In this document: in pieces, positions 11,170 through 22,742 of the stretch
How positions within the stretch are numbered: position 1 is the stretch's first letter
Layout: each line of letters begins with the position of its first letter
Source: Macrotrachela quadricornifera
Taxonomy: Eukaryota > Rotifera > Eurotatoria > Philodinida > Philodinidae
Assembly: GCA_022393335.1 (NCBI GenBank)
Contig: JAJEKB010020868.1
Coordinates: 102,792-166,791 of the forward strand
Direction of reading: 5' to 3'
Length of the DNA stretch: 64,000 bases
Notes under the pieces: generated by a model
What the model saw: only the letters and a program-made list of their open reading frames with translations
What the model was told of the DNA's origin: nothing
The model's database searches: none
Translations under genes and position numbers: made by a program

Positions 11170-12574
11170 ATTTAAGCAAGTGACACGATCCTACAAAAAA
11201 TCTAGATGTTTTCTTGTTGCATCCTTGACAAATTCAATAAGAATCTTGCAAAGATTCTCTCTTTTTCCCTGAAGAAACGACTGAATTCTGAAAGAAGTAT
11301 GTGATCACATCATTTCACAATCTTGATAGGATTCTTGACAAGATTTTCTAGAATCTTGCTAATTTTATCATTGTTTTTCAAACAAGAATTTAGCGAAGAA
11401 ATCGATGATTCTTGAAATAAATGTGCAGCCAAGATTTTGATAATTCAAAATTGTAGAAGAACATATATCTGGTCAAATATTTCAGGATCCAATCAGGTTT
11501 TCTCGAAGATTTCACCAAATTTCTTCAATGACCTTTATGGGATGGGACTAGGACAGGGATGCATCAGTTTCAATGGAGTGGGCATCACTCAAATTGATTG
11601 ACACAGTCGGACTGGTTTCTCATCTGTCTATCCTTGGAAGAATATTCGGGTCCTCACATCTCTATATTACGGATAGGTCTTAGAACCTCATGTCCCATTA
11701 TCTAGAGGCAACCTTGGCCTACGATATACTATTCCTTAGAAGTGCCATTAGATTCTGATGTTCTGTCAAGCTTTTTCTCACTCGTTGCTTCATAATAGGA
11801 ACCAAATGGGGTTTTTCTCTATTGTGAAAGTTATAAGTTCGTGTAGGCGTGTTCATTTTACCCGTATTGTTTTTTATGCTGCTATTTAGATTTAATTAGC
11901 ACACAAGTACGAAGAATTCTACAAACGTATGCACAGTTGTGAAACGAAAAGGAATATATTTTACATACTGTGAGAGAAATATACATTAAACCGTTACCTA
12001 TAAACGAACTAGACTTGATATTTTCGCGTCAAAAGAAAGCTCTCATCACCAAACTAACAAAGTTAAAAAATTAGCGACTGTTAAGGTACTCTGAAGGACA
12101 TATTCAATTTCTATGGTATTATCGGTTGGGATGTACAAGTATATTAGGATTATTTGCATTAATTTTTTACATTTCAAGTGACTATTTCAATAATAGACTA
12201 CAAAAATCTTTCTAAACTTTATCAATAACATTAAGATTACATTAGTCTCGATGTCTTACTGAAACTTAAGCGGGATGAATATATGAATATGGATGAAAAT
12301 CAGTTAATAATTATTAGAATCTTTAACTCAAATAGTTTTGATTTTATTTCAACCGAAAACAATAGATTCTATAAGATATTATTTTAACAAATGTATTAGG
12401 ACTGCCTATATATTTTTTCAATTAATTGCTAGTAACAAAGAACTTTTTTCGCACCAAGCACACATTTTTAGTGTTCCTGCGTTGCAGTTTTTAATTAAAC
12501 GGTATAAATCATCAAATTTAAAGCAATCATCTTTTTGTTTGATAATTAATTATGAATAACTGTTGGGATCCGTT
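11170..12574. other. Intergenic region with loose 'caagattc' repeats
   Basis: 11180-11520 is rich in variants of 'ttgacaagattct' and 'gaatcttgc'. Similar sequence, including 'ttgacacgatccta', returns near 62480. The rest is unique AT-rich DNA, and the open frame at 12338-12559 has no family resemblance. Confidence 0.35.
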
Positions 12575-12696
12575 TCAGAAGTAGTCGGTAGAAAATCCGT
12601 CGGCATCTGCATGTAATCCGGTCGTTTCTCTCAAGTTTCCTGTAACTCGGATTGTTAAAGTAAACGCCGGATTAATTTGTCGATGATTCCCATCCA
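12575..12696 (-). pseudogene. Coding-like fragment abutting the transposon, 3' part
   Basis: On the minus strand this reads DGNHRQINPAFTLTIRVTG and then NLRETTGLHADADGFSTDYF followed by a stop. Its base composition is less AT-rich than the neighbouring DNA. It ends at the transposon border (12697). A matching coding-like piece lies across the other border at 22743-22871. Together they may be one gene, or two exons of one gene, separated by the insertion. The frame does not close cleanly across a simple excision, so a lost base or an intron at the site must be assumed. The family is not recognised. Confidence 0.35.
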
Positions 12697-12708
12697 TTAC
12701 CCATGTAA
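12697..12708 (+). repeat. Left terminal inverted repeat
   Basis: TTACCCATGTAA, exact reverse complement of 22731-22742. Identity stops after 12 bp and is replaced by shared GCGTTT-like motifs. Confidence 0.75.
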
Positions 12709-12719
12709 CCATTTTTAGG

Positions 12720-13210
12720 TTTTTGCGGCGTTTCTGAGCGTTTGTAGCCAATGCAATGTTATGCGTTCCAGCGCGTTCAAAATGCAACATTTTCGAGTGT
12801 TGTGATGAGTTTGAACCAAATAGACGCGTCTGTACAGGTTCCAATTCTAGGTGCAGTGTAACTCGTTTGGACTTAAAGACGGGTTTATGTGCGTTTAAAA
12901 TGCAACATTTGTAGGCGAGTAGACGCGTTCAACAAACCGATCACATGTAAGCGCATCTATGCTGATAACGAATTATGACGCGTTCATATCTAAAGACAAA
13001 ATCAGATGCGGTTTTTGGCCTTGATGCGTTTGGATATTTATACTAGTTAAGATGCTTGCATTTGCAGCAGATATAAAAAATGCACTTGAACGCCACACTA
13101 ATACTAAACGCATCGGGACGCTCTAGGGCGTGCTATCGCGTACAAACTCGAATAAAAATAAATATGTGTGTGAACGGTACCACCAGTTTGAATGTATCCA
13201 AACGCGTTTA
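12720..13210. repeat. Left subterminal GCGTT/ACGCGTT array
   Basis: More than ten occurrences of a short GC-rich motif in both orientations (for example 'ggcgtttc', 'gagcgttt', 'atgcgttcc', 'gcgcgttc', 'gacgcgtt', 'gacgcgttcat', 'atgcgtttgg', 'aaacgcat', 'aacgcgttt') in otherwise AT-rich DNA. The same motif family fills the right end. By analogy with CACTA elements these are likely binding sites for an element-encoded protein. Confidence 0.7.
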
Positions 13211-13244
13211 ATTTATTTCCAAAAAAAAATAAAAAACAATCATC

Positions 13245-13317
13245 ACTCTGTATCGGAATCGAACCGACGCACCATAGCAAGCTATGATATAACACCCAAT
13301 ACCGTGAGCAACAGAGT
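13245..13317 (-). tRNA. tRNA-like sequence, 73 nt (tRNA-derived, possibly pseudo)
   Basis: On the minus strand the 73-nt sequence has a perfect 7-bp acceptor stem (ACTCTGT/ACAGAGT), a 4-bp D stem with one G-T pair (CTCA/TGGG), a T arm GTCGG-TTCGATT-CCGAT, and an exact internal promoter B box GGTTCGATTCC. The anticodon arm (ATATC/GCTAT) has one mismatch and a 7-nt loop ATAGCTT, which would give anticodon AGC. The acceptor lacks the G3-U70 pair expected of alanine tRNA, so decoding identity is doubtful. It lies just inside the left subterminal array of the transposon. Confidence 0.5.
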
Positions 13318-13340
13318 GGTAATTTTTTCAGTGATTGCTT

Positions 13341-13410
13341 GAGCCAAGATTTGAACACACGACCAGCCGATTATGAACCAAACGTAGTACGTCTGAGCTA
13401 GACACAGCTC
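13341..13410 (-). pseudogene. Degenerate tRNA-Met-like sequence
   Basis: On the minus strand it starts GAGCTGT and ends TTGGCTC (acceptor-like with G-T pairs). It contains 'ctagctcag', which resembles an A box, and 'ggttcataatc', like an elongator Met anticodon loop with CAT. The T arm 'gtgtgttcaaatc' is badly paired. It is probably a decayed tRNA copy next to the better one at 13245-13317. Confidence 0.35.
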
Positions 13411-13419
13411 GATGTTTGT

Positions 13420-14665
13420 CGTTCTGTTCTTACATAATAACATGAACAATTCTTTATACGATAGTGCCTGTTATCAAATAATAAATGTTAATTTATGTTC
13501 ACTTCATAAAATAAAATACAAAAAAAAACAAAATCAGACAATAAAATAAATTTATTCTGTAGATTTATGCAGCAAAAATAAAACTTCTATCAAATTAAAA
13601 TAATCAATAAAAATATTTTTATCCTTATAAAATACTACACAGTTTATTTCTTTTTATAAAATACATACAATTAAACAACAACACATCCGTTAGGACAGAC
13701 AAACAAATACAATATTATAACCAAATATGTTCATCAGGTTCTCTCTTATCTCGAACGACAGCTCAACAAAATGATATTATTGATAGATGATGATGATATA
13801 TAATAAGATAAATGTAAAGAAGATCTATGTTGTGGATATTACCAGTTATAATACCAGAAATTTTTTGTCAAATTAGCTGAGAAAAATAGAAGATTACATT
13901 AGCATTAAAAATATCTTTCTTTCTTTTTTTTGTATGCCTTTGTTTTGTAAGAATAAAAATTTTTCTTTTTATTCTTTCCTTGTATAAAATAAATAAAGAT
14001 TTTTTGATAGTTGCAACACAAACTGAAGTTTTTTATTTATCTTTTACTTAAATGGAAACAATAAATATAATATATATGGCTTTATTTACAAATAAATTCT
14101 TTTTTGTGAAGATTAGAAAACTGGATAGTATGTGAAAATGATTAATCGTAAATAATAAATAAAACTCGAATGACAATATAATGCAATCAATGATTATCAT
14201 ACTATATAGTTATAATATAATAACTAAATCCTGAAAATATTATATATATATATCTGTGTGTACTCGTTTGACTAAAATCCTTATTTATAAAAAAAATCGA
14301 TGTAACGTTTAGAAATTAATACAATAAACAATTTAGCAATAAAATGAATCATCCTCGATCTAAAATCTTTAAATGACGCGAATAAAAAAAAGAAAATTAA
14401 AAAAATGTGAAACTGTCCTCTAATTTTTGATTTGATAGTTTATAAACAAGAAGAAAAGTTAGCACGTGAACGTGGTGAACGTGAACGCGCTCGAGAGAAG
14501 ACGTTGTTTATTTATATATCTTTCGTTCCATGCGTTAGAAAATCTTTTTCACATATGGATGATTGTTTTAACGGCTAATCATTCTAAAAACAATTCACAG
14601 TTTAGCCATATCTAGATAAACACGTTACATGTTTACATCATGATCTATTTAAATTGATTTTTTAG
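13420..14665. other. AT-rich leader region of the transposon
   Basis: Very AT-rich with A/T runs and no supported exon. A short coding-like patch at about 14440-14510 (YKQEEKLARERGERERAREK) could be a small upstream exon or a relic. The first supported ATG follows an acceptor-like 'gattttttag' at 14656-14665, so a 5' untranslated exon may lie here. Confidence 0.35.
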
Positions 14666-17476
14666 ATGCAAAGATACAATTCAAAAATTAGCTTGTCTGG
14701 TTCTACAACATCATCACGTATGACAAAAACAAATCATTCTCATGTTATACTTCAAATTAATCATGATGATAAAGGTCTTAAGAAATATATCGTGTTACCA
14801 GTAAAAAATCTTGTTAATTTTGGTCGACCATTAAAAACCGATGATTTAATAACATACAAGATTGATCTAAAATCACGTGGTACAAATCGAGGAAAAATTA
14901 TTTTGCTTGGTATGTTAACTTTTTTTTCCTAATGATCATGATTGACATGATAATTTGAAGAAAAATAAACTTCAAAATTTTGTATTGTTATTTTAGGTTC
15001 AGAAGATGAATGTACTGAACAGATGCAAATATTATCATCCATTGGCAATGAAAATGCTGGTGAAATATTTCATGCAAATGAATCAATTAATACGTCTGAA
15101 TCACATGATCCTGTTATTAGTGATAAAGGTAGTGACTATATTCTGGATACATTAAATAATGAAGAATATATTTGTATTTATTTAAATTTAATATTACAAA
15201 GTCTTTTTACAATTTAAGAATTACAAATTTAAAAATCAATATGATGAACAGCTGATTTACTCATATATATGTTATGTGTCATAGTGACCAAAAGGAAAGA
15301 CAAAAATATGGTCGGTCATTTATATAAAGAAAGAACAATAGTTCTTTTTCTTTTCTATGTCGTTACATGTCAGTCCAATAACTTTTGTCTTTCCTGTTTG
15401 TAGTTTTACTTTTTAGTCATATGATACCATATGATAGAAATATGAGATGGAAAAGAACTATATATAGTAATTGTTTCGATTCTTATAAACACAAGAGCTT
15501 CTGAAAGTTTACCGTTTATAATATTGCAGTAGAAAACTAGTATTTCAAATGAGATTCAGTATAGCTTTTTATGGTTGAAAGAAAATAAAAACTAGAGACT
15601 ATAAACAGTATATTTCTTTTATTTGTTTTATAGAAATAAACAAGGAGAACATTGGTCATCGACAATCTTATATTCCAATGATCAGTAAACAATTTGAAAA
15701 ACCGAAGAAAGGTTAGTCAAGCATGAATAAATTTTTAAAGACATTTTCTTTCTCTTCAGGTGCACAGGAACATCAATCAACAACAAAAATCGACTTGAAT
15801 AATCATAATATGCGAAAGAAGAGTCAAATAATACGTAAGACAAAGGTGAAGAAAATATTGGGTATGATCCTAATACAGATATTATTTTTTTTACAGTATG
15901 TTTTCATTCTAGATGATGGACTTTCGAGCAATAATATTTCAAATTCTGCTTTAAAAGGTGGTACATCATCAAATAAAAATTCATCTAAACGAACATCTAC
16001 TGAAAAAATACCTAGTAGTCCGATATTAACAACAAAAATGACTGTTAGTCGTGTAGATGCAAATCAAAAAACATTAGATCAAAGTAAAATCTCTTTTGTT
16101 TATATATATAACATTCTGCTTCCAGATTATTTTTGATTTTAAAATAATTGATTTTATTCATAAAAAAATAATCAAATTCTTTCTTAATAGTGTTGAAGAG
16201 AGTAGTTGTTGGTACATCTTCATTATGTAAATCATCTATTACTTATGATACATCGGTAAAATCATCATCAATAATTTATTCAAACATCAACATACCAAAA
16301 AATAATGGTACAAAACAAGGTTCATCAACAGCATCACAATCAACAACAAAAACTTCGAATATAAAAGGTCAAATGATTTCCGAAGGTAAATAAAACATAT
16401 CTAATAAAAAATTCTCATAGTTGAGAAATAGTTTGTTATTAATATCCATTGATTGTTGTTTAAAATTTTTTTTGTTAAATAGGGAATAAATTGGATGATC
16501 ATTATGACAATATTTTTAATTATAGTAATGATCATGATTCTGATAATGATAAAGATATTGAACATCATAATAAAAATAAAAACAAAAATAAATTACTTTT
16601 TGATCCAACTGTCGAAGAGGAGGAAAATATCGTGAAAAGATACAATGACCTTCTACATAAATATCGTATGTTAGAAGATAAGTACGATAAACTTGTTTTA
16701 GTGCATAAACAGTTAAAAGAAAATAGTTTGCGTAAGTGTAAATATGATATTTTGACTCTGATTTATTTCTCCTATTATGTTTCTAGCTATGCCAGGTGAT
16801 GAAGGACGTAATTGGCTTATTCATGTTGGAAAATTACTTGGTCCAAAAGCATCAGAATCAAAAACTGATTCTATTGCTGAACAATTAGGCATAAGAAATT
16901 CGTCATTATTAAGTGCATGTATTCGAGATACTGCTACCAATACTACTCGACAAATAGTTAAACTACTTTATCCACCAGAGAGACTCGATGATCGTCGTGG
17001 TAAAGCCGTAACACAAGTTCGTCGTAAACTGATTAGAGGTAAACTTTCACTTAAAGATATTTATTATATTGAACATGATAGAAAGAAACTTTTATAATCA
17101 ACAAAGATCATGTCTAGCTTTTTCTTCAGCTGACAGGACCTTCCATCATTTCGCCATAAAATATTAATAATCATAATTCTTTAACTTTCTTTTAGCTTTT
17201 GTTGAACAAGAACATGGTGTTATTGGAAACCGTGCGTTTCGTGAAGCTATTAATGGTGTTTTTCGTACTTATGTTCACAAAAAGAAGAAAAAAATGCAAA
17301 AAGTAGAAAATAAAACATCAATTTTAGTAGAAGATCAAGATGTTCCGGCAAGATGTGATTATATTAATGAAGAAAATTCAGTTTGTATGCATGGATATGA
17401 TGAAGAAGATGAAGACCAAGAAGAAGAAGAAGAGGATGAGGAAGAATCTTCAGATAACGAAAATAACGAATTTTAA
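14666..17476 (+). CDS. BEN-like DNA-binding protein of the transposon (9 exons)
   Basis: Exons by frame and GT-AG sites: 14666-14909, 14997-15128, 15634-15711, 15760-15861, 15913-16083, 16191-16385, 16483-16731, 16787-17038, 17196-17476. All junctions are phase 1, giving 567 aa. The N-terminal half is Ser/Thr/Asn-rich, probably disordered. A coiled-coil stretch (KRYNDLLHKYRMLEDKYDKL) lies near residue 370. A helical domain at about 390-500 (GRNWLIHVGKLL ... RQIVKLLYPPERL ... GNRAFREAINGVFRTYV) resembles BEN domains. A KKKKK patch and a long Glu/Asp-rich tail follow. BEN domains bind DNA, and the gene lies 135 bp before the transposase on the same strand. A role in binding the subterminal ACGCGTT sites, like plant TnpA, is inferred. 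The first exon boundary is the least certain. Confidence 0.65.
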
Positions 17477-17611
17477 TTATTATATATCTTGTATTAGTTC
17501 ATACATTTTTTTGTTGTAGCAAATGTGTGAAAAAACAAAAATAAAAATACATAGGCTTAGGAAAAAATAAAGGAAAAAAAGATTATTTTATACTTTGTTA
17601 GAATTTCCAAA

Positions 17612-20600
17612 ATGGTTCATAGATCTACTTTATTTCGTCGTCGTAAAAGGCTTCAACAACTTTTATGTGTTAATAAAAATGATAAATCATGTTTCGAAAG
17701 GTAATAACGTGGTTATATATTTGTGTATATAATAAATACTCTTCCAAACGATTTTTCAGTAATGAACAACAGCACGTGCCATCAGCACATCCATCACCTT
17801 CATCCAATTTAAATGACTTGACTGAGAATGATCATGAAAATGAATGGTTCACAATTGATGAAGGAGAAACTAATTTTAGTTTTAGTAATATATTCAAATC
17901 CGATGAATATACTTCTAGCAAATCGTAAATATTTTTCTGTTGTCATCAATAATTATATATTTATTTCTAGAAAGTCTAAACCAACAGAAAAGGAGATAGC
18001 AACAGCTCTCGTTTTATTAAAAGCACGTCATAACCTTTCAAATACTTGCATCAAACATATTTGTTATCTTTTACGTTTCTTAAAAGTATGGAATGTACCA
18101 AAAAGTTATACTCGAATTACTCGTATTTTTCATAATGAAAGTACTTCAAATAATGAATCCACTATGATTAATATTTGCAGCGAATGCAATCAAACTTGTA
18201 CAAATTCCATTCATTGTGATAATAATGATTGTAGTCAACATCAATCCTTCAAAACAACTCCTTTACAATTTTTATATATGCCTATACTTCCTCAACTTCG
18301 AGAAATCCTTACTCGTACACAATATTTAAATTTTACACGTCAAGATAATGAAACACAACCAGTTGATAGTATGAAAGATATTACTGATGGTGCAGCGTAT
18401 GGCCGTATTGTATCAGATCAATCGCAAACAAAATTTATATCTTTACTCCTGAATGTTGATGGTATTCAGGTATCGAAAAGCTCCACCACATCTTTATGGG
18501 TGATTAGTTTTGTAATTAATGAATTAAAACGTAATGAAAGATTCAAAATGAAAAATGTTATAGTTGGTGGTGTATCATCCAGTAAAACTAAACCTACTCG
18601 AGGACAAATGTATACTATGTTTGATCCGATTGTAAAAGAATTAAAACAATTAGAATACGGAAGATATTTTGATTTAACTATATCAAATAATGATTTGGTA
18701 CCATTAAAAGTTTTTCTACTGGCTGCTTGTTTAGATAAACCAGCACAAAGTATTATACAAAATTTAGGTGAATCTATTGGTGCCTATGGTTGTGGTAGGT
18801 GTGAAATACCTGGTAAGACAGCATTGTTGCTCTTATTATTATATTGCTTTTGACTTTTGAATAATTACATTATCGAGCTCGAATCATTAATTAATTACGT
18901 TCACCCTTACTACGTATACGGTGATAAAAATTTGAGAACTTAAATAAGAATAATTTGTGATAGGTTTTATTGTAAGTTCTCTTTTTTATTCGGCAAATTT
19001 GATAAATACATTTAAGAACAATAGATAAGAAAATATCAGTAAATTTATATTCTTAGGCATTACAGTTCCTATCAAGGACGGATCAAATAAAAAGCTCCGA
19101 GTATTTCCATTATTATCTCGAACACAAATTCAACCTCGACTTCGTTCAAATCTTACACATGATGAATTGGTTAATATTGATGAAAATGATAAACCAACTG
19201 TTAAAGATCAATTACGTGAGATGATGCGAGGACATATTGGACCATGTGTTTTACGATGTCTTCAATATTTCGATGTTGGTCATAGTTTTTTGTCAGATAC
19301 GCTTCATAATTTATATCATGGTGTTATGGTAGGTTCATAATAACCCTTTCAGGATCGAGTTTTTTTCTGTTGAAAATTGCTTCTTTTTTCATCAGTTTAA
19401 TGAATCGGACTCAAAATCTTGCTATGAGATGTTTATGGTATTCAGAGAAACAATTTTTCTTGTCTATTATGCAAAAAGCCAATTTGTAATTAGAGCATTC
19501 GATGGTTATTGATCGAACTTGTACTTTTATGATACAATAAGCACATGTCTTTCGTGTCCTCTGGATAGGTGAATGCGTTCCATCACTCAACTGATCTGCA
19601 GGCTGTAGTGATACTAATTTATGCTTTTCATTCGAAGAAGCTTAGTCAAGATTTGTTTGCTCAGCGCAATAACATAGAGACTTAGCCACGAAAATCGAAT
19701 TATTCAAGTATAACAATTCATTTTGATCTAATTGATTGCGACAGATAATTAAATTGACTAAAGATGCATTGACAAAGAAAATAAAAAGCCGAAGTCAGTT
19801 CCTTCTAGACTTTCAATCAAAGGTGTAGCAGGATATTTTTTTATTGAATCGATCAACTGCATGTATAGATGTCACAGGAAAAGAGGCAAACTACGAAGTC
19901 CTTGTACAGTCACAGAAAAGAACGTCAGTGTCCGACAAAAATATCTACATTATCAAGGAAAGATATGTAAAATATGACAATTGAAGCACTTCATGATCTT
20001 CATGTATAAGAAGTCTAACGCTTGAGTGTAAACGAAACATTTTTCCTGTCGGATAAATAGGTAGTACAACCCTTGTACCACGGTCCTGAAAGGGTTAATA
20101 TATGATATACTAAGAATTTCGTAGAGAGGATTAAGTATTCTGATAATAGTTTTTATTTTTATATATAGAAACGATTATTACATCTATGGTTTGAACGAAA
20201 ATATCGTGCTCAACCATGGTCACAATATACAAAAATAAAACAAATCGATGAGTATTTATCGAAATATAAATATCCATCGAATATAACAAGGATGCCACGT
20301 TCTATTATTAAATATAATTTATTTAAAGGTAGTGAACACCGATCTATATTACTATTTGGTTTTTTTGCATTTAAATCGTCTCTATCAACAAAATATTATA
20401 ACCATTTTTTGCTTCTTGTGATTGCCACTTATCTTGTTGAATCACGTTCAATAAATCAACAACAAGTTGAATTAATTCGAATTCTATATGAACAATTCCT
20501 GCGTTTGTTTCCGGTTTTATATACAGCACGACATAATGTACAATGTGTGCACAGTCTACATCATTTTTCTGCGAGTGTCAATGAATGTGGGTCGTGCAGT

Positions 20601-21932
20601 AATTACAGTACCTTCAACTTTGAAAGTTGTTTGGGTAAGAATGGTGTATTCTTTTTCTCACAGAGAAGAGTCTAGCAAGAATAAATTGTTTGTTTCCTTG
20701 CTTGCTCGCTTGCTTGATTGTATGTTCGCACCTCACCGATTGGTCCAAAAATTAAGTAAAGATAAAAAAGGTATTTTTTTTATAAGAGTTGACCGAAGGG
20801 TAATCGAGATCGAAGAACTCGAATCTGATGTTAGTTCTTTAAAATTTTTTTGAGGATCATTCTTTTACACAAAGAGTCACTTTCTTACAAAAAAAAATTT
20901 TATAGGAGTTGACTGAAGAGTAATCGAGGGCGAGGAATTCACACCTGAAGTCAATTTTCTAAAATTTTTCGAAGCTCAATTTTTTAAATAAACGACAAAT
21001 TTCTAACAAAAAACATTTGTTTTTATGCAGTTTGATCAAAGGCAGTTAAGGTCGAGAAACTTCAATCAGACTTTGGTTTCTTTAATTTTATAAATGAATA
21101 CCTTGACGGTAGTTTAGAAACACGATTCCTACGAGAAAGAGCTGAGCAAATCTTTAGACGAGCGTTACTTGTACTATAATATAATAAGAATCATAATTAA
21201 ATGAATTTTTTTTCAAGGAATTTTAACGAATTCAGTTCATGCAACTCGACGTCACGGTATTGAAATTGAAAATAATATTCGACTACTTCGTGCAGCATGC
21301 ATTACGGTGGAACAACCAAATTTTAATTTGTCTTTACGTCATTTTCTGAACGATATTCAAAGAAGTAAAAAAATAGTAGTGTCCTATTCTTTATGTGAAA
21401 ACATTACAAATAATGTCCGTGTAAACAATCGTGATACGGACCTTAAGAAACTGAAACAAATACAACAATCATTAAATAATAATAAAATTGAATTATTTAA
21501 AACATGTTATGTAAGTTTCTGTCGTATAGAACAAGAAAATAAATGAGGTGTTTTCTTTTTTAGGTTGGGCACAATCGGTTTACTGTTTTATTTGATAATG
21601 ACACATCTCGTTATACTGATTCTTGCATCTTGTTTATCATCAATAACAAATTAAAACTTGGCTTCCTACGTCGTATTATACGCATCAACTCCACGAAGAA
21701 ATGCTCGTACTTATGCCAAGTTCAGTTAGTGACTATCAACTCATATCTTCATATTAATCTAAACAAAACGAATGTGGTTTGTAAGAACATACTTTTCGGT
21801 AACACAGATCCACACAATACGTTTATGTACATTAAACCAGAACAAATTTATGAAAAACTTATCTATGTTTTTGATGAACAATCAAAACAATTTGTATTTT
21901 TTCGATTTCCTAATTTAGTTGAATCTTCATAG
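17612..21932 (+). CDS. tnp2/CACTA-type transposase (7 exons, intact)
   Basis: Exons: 17612-17700, 17760-17924, 17971-18812, 19057-19328, 20169-20634, 21218-21510, 21564-21932. All joins keep the frame, giving 831 aa without internal stops. The start is the ATG of MVHRSTLFRRRKRLQQLL. An N-terminal helical/cysteine region (ICSECNQTCTNS...CDNNDCSQH) precedes the RNase-H-like core: LLNVDGIQVSKSS with candidate catalytic Asp near residue 248, FLLAACLDKPAQ with Asp near 339, the zinc-type knuckle YGCGRCEIPG near 358, and FLSDTLHNLYHGVMKRLLHLWF near 445. It then runs on with IKYNLFKGSEHRSILLFG and YYNHFLLLVIATYLV. This order is that of animal and plant tnp2 transposases. The enzyme would cut the element ends in the nucleus. 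Introns 4 (840 bp) and 5 (583 bp) are long because repeats sit in them. Confidence 0.85.
19344..20094. mobile_element. ~750-bp TIR element nested in transposase intron 4
   Basis: The left end CCCTTTCAGGATCG (19344) mirrors the right end, whose reverse complement is CCCTTTCAGGACCG (ending 20094). The flanks are ATAA at 19340-19343 and TTAA at 20095-20098. TTAA sites and CCCTTT ends are typical of piggyBac-like elements; the left TTAA would have one mutation. There is no transposase inside, so it is non-autonomous. It fills most of the 840-bp intron and leaves the splice sites intact. Confidence 0.6.
20760..21090. repeat. ~130-bp tandem repeat in transposase intron 5
   Basis: Three diverged copies share 'ataggagttgactgaagagt', 'aatcgagggcgaggaa' and 'cttacaaaaaa' blocks. 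They are followed at about 21150 by a match to the dispersed 'gacgagcgttacttgta' motif. Confidence 0.5.
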
Positions 21933-22429
21933 TTAAAATAAATACTTCCAGATAAGTTTCACATATTTCTAGAACTTATCCATATATTAAGAAAAAAAAA
22001 CAGACAAAATATATAATAATAAAAACATTAAAATAGAAAAACACTGTTATGTAACATATCAATAAATATTTTAGACGTTCAGAAAAAGCAAAATATTTAA
22101 TTTTATCAGCTGCTTTATGCATTCAATAGAAAAGATATTTTAGAATACTATTACTTATGAGATGGACCTTAGTATCTTATAACGTAACTGTAAACCAAAC
22201 TTTATTAGTTAAATCTTAATATTTATAGTATCATTTTAATTCAGATGCAGCTCAGTGAGTTTTTATTATATTCTCGTTCATATACAACTTTTTTCATGAG
22301 TTAATGTTACGAATTTATATATATATATTAACTTCATAGCTTACATCCTATTGCGTTTCGAAAAACAATTGCATCAGAACGGGTTTCTACAATAATTCCA
22401 GTACAATAACGAGAGGTATATTACGTATA

Positions 22430-22725
22430 GGCGCGTTTTATTAATTATCAATTATAACACGTTTAATCTGCTATAGAGAACTTTTGACTAATATACGTAA
22501 TCTAACGCATAAAAAAATATGAACACGTGGTAACGCGTTTTAAATAAAAATTTAAACACGTCTATAAGCGTATGTTTTGATTTACGTTCACAAACTACCG
22601 AGTTTTCCTAAACGCGCAGAAGAAACGCAAGTTTGGACGCGTTCTAACTGTACTTAACGGCAGAAACGCGTTGTAACGCATACATTTGCAACAAAAATGC
22701 ATTTGGATGCGTCTCAAATGCGTTT
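22430..22725. repeat. Right subterminal ACGCGTT array
   Basis: Motifs such as 'ggcgcgtttta', 'aacacgttta', 'taacgcgtttta', 'aacacgtctataagcg', 'aacgcgcag', 'ggacgcgttc', 'aaacgcgttgtaacgcat' and 'ggatgcgtctcaaatgcg' repeat every 15-40 bp. They mirror the left array. Confidence 0.7.
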
Positions 22726-22730
22726 TACAA

Positions 22731-22742
22731 TTACATGGGTAA
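22731..22742 (-). repeat. Right terminal inverted repeat
   Basis: TTACATGGGTAA, exact reverse complement of the left end at 12697-12708. Confidence 0.75.

Larger units (their letters stand above)
12697..22742 (+). mobile_element. Complete CACTA/EnSpm-like (tnp2) DNA transposon, ~10 kb
   Basis: Bounded by perfect 12-bp inverted ends, TTACCCATGTAA at 12697-12708 and TTACATGGGTAA at 22731-22742. Both ends have internal arrays of GCGTT/ACGCGTT motifs (about 12720-13210 and 22430-22725). It encodes two spliced + strand genes, a BEN-like DNA-binding protein and an uninterrupted tnp2-type transposase. This is the two-gene layout known for CACTA elements (transposase plus subterminal-repeat binder). 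The ends do not begin CACTA, and the target duplication is unclear: a flanking TA fits, a 3-bp repeat does not. The placement in the tnp2/EnSpm superfamily therefore rests on the transposase. Both genes read through without stops, suggesting recent activity. Confidence 0.8.

Noticed and set aside
12697..22742. CACTA-type 3-bp target duplication
   Set aside because: The three bases outside the ends (CCA and CGG) do not match; only a TA next to CCCATG on each side would fit, so no duplication is claimed.
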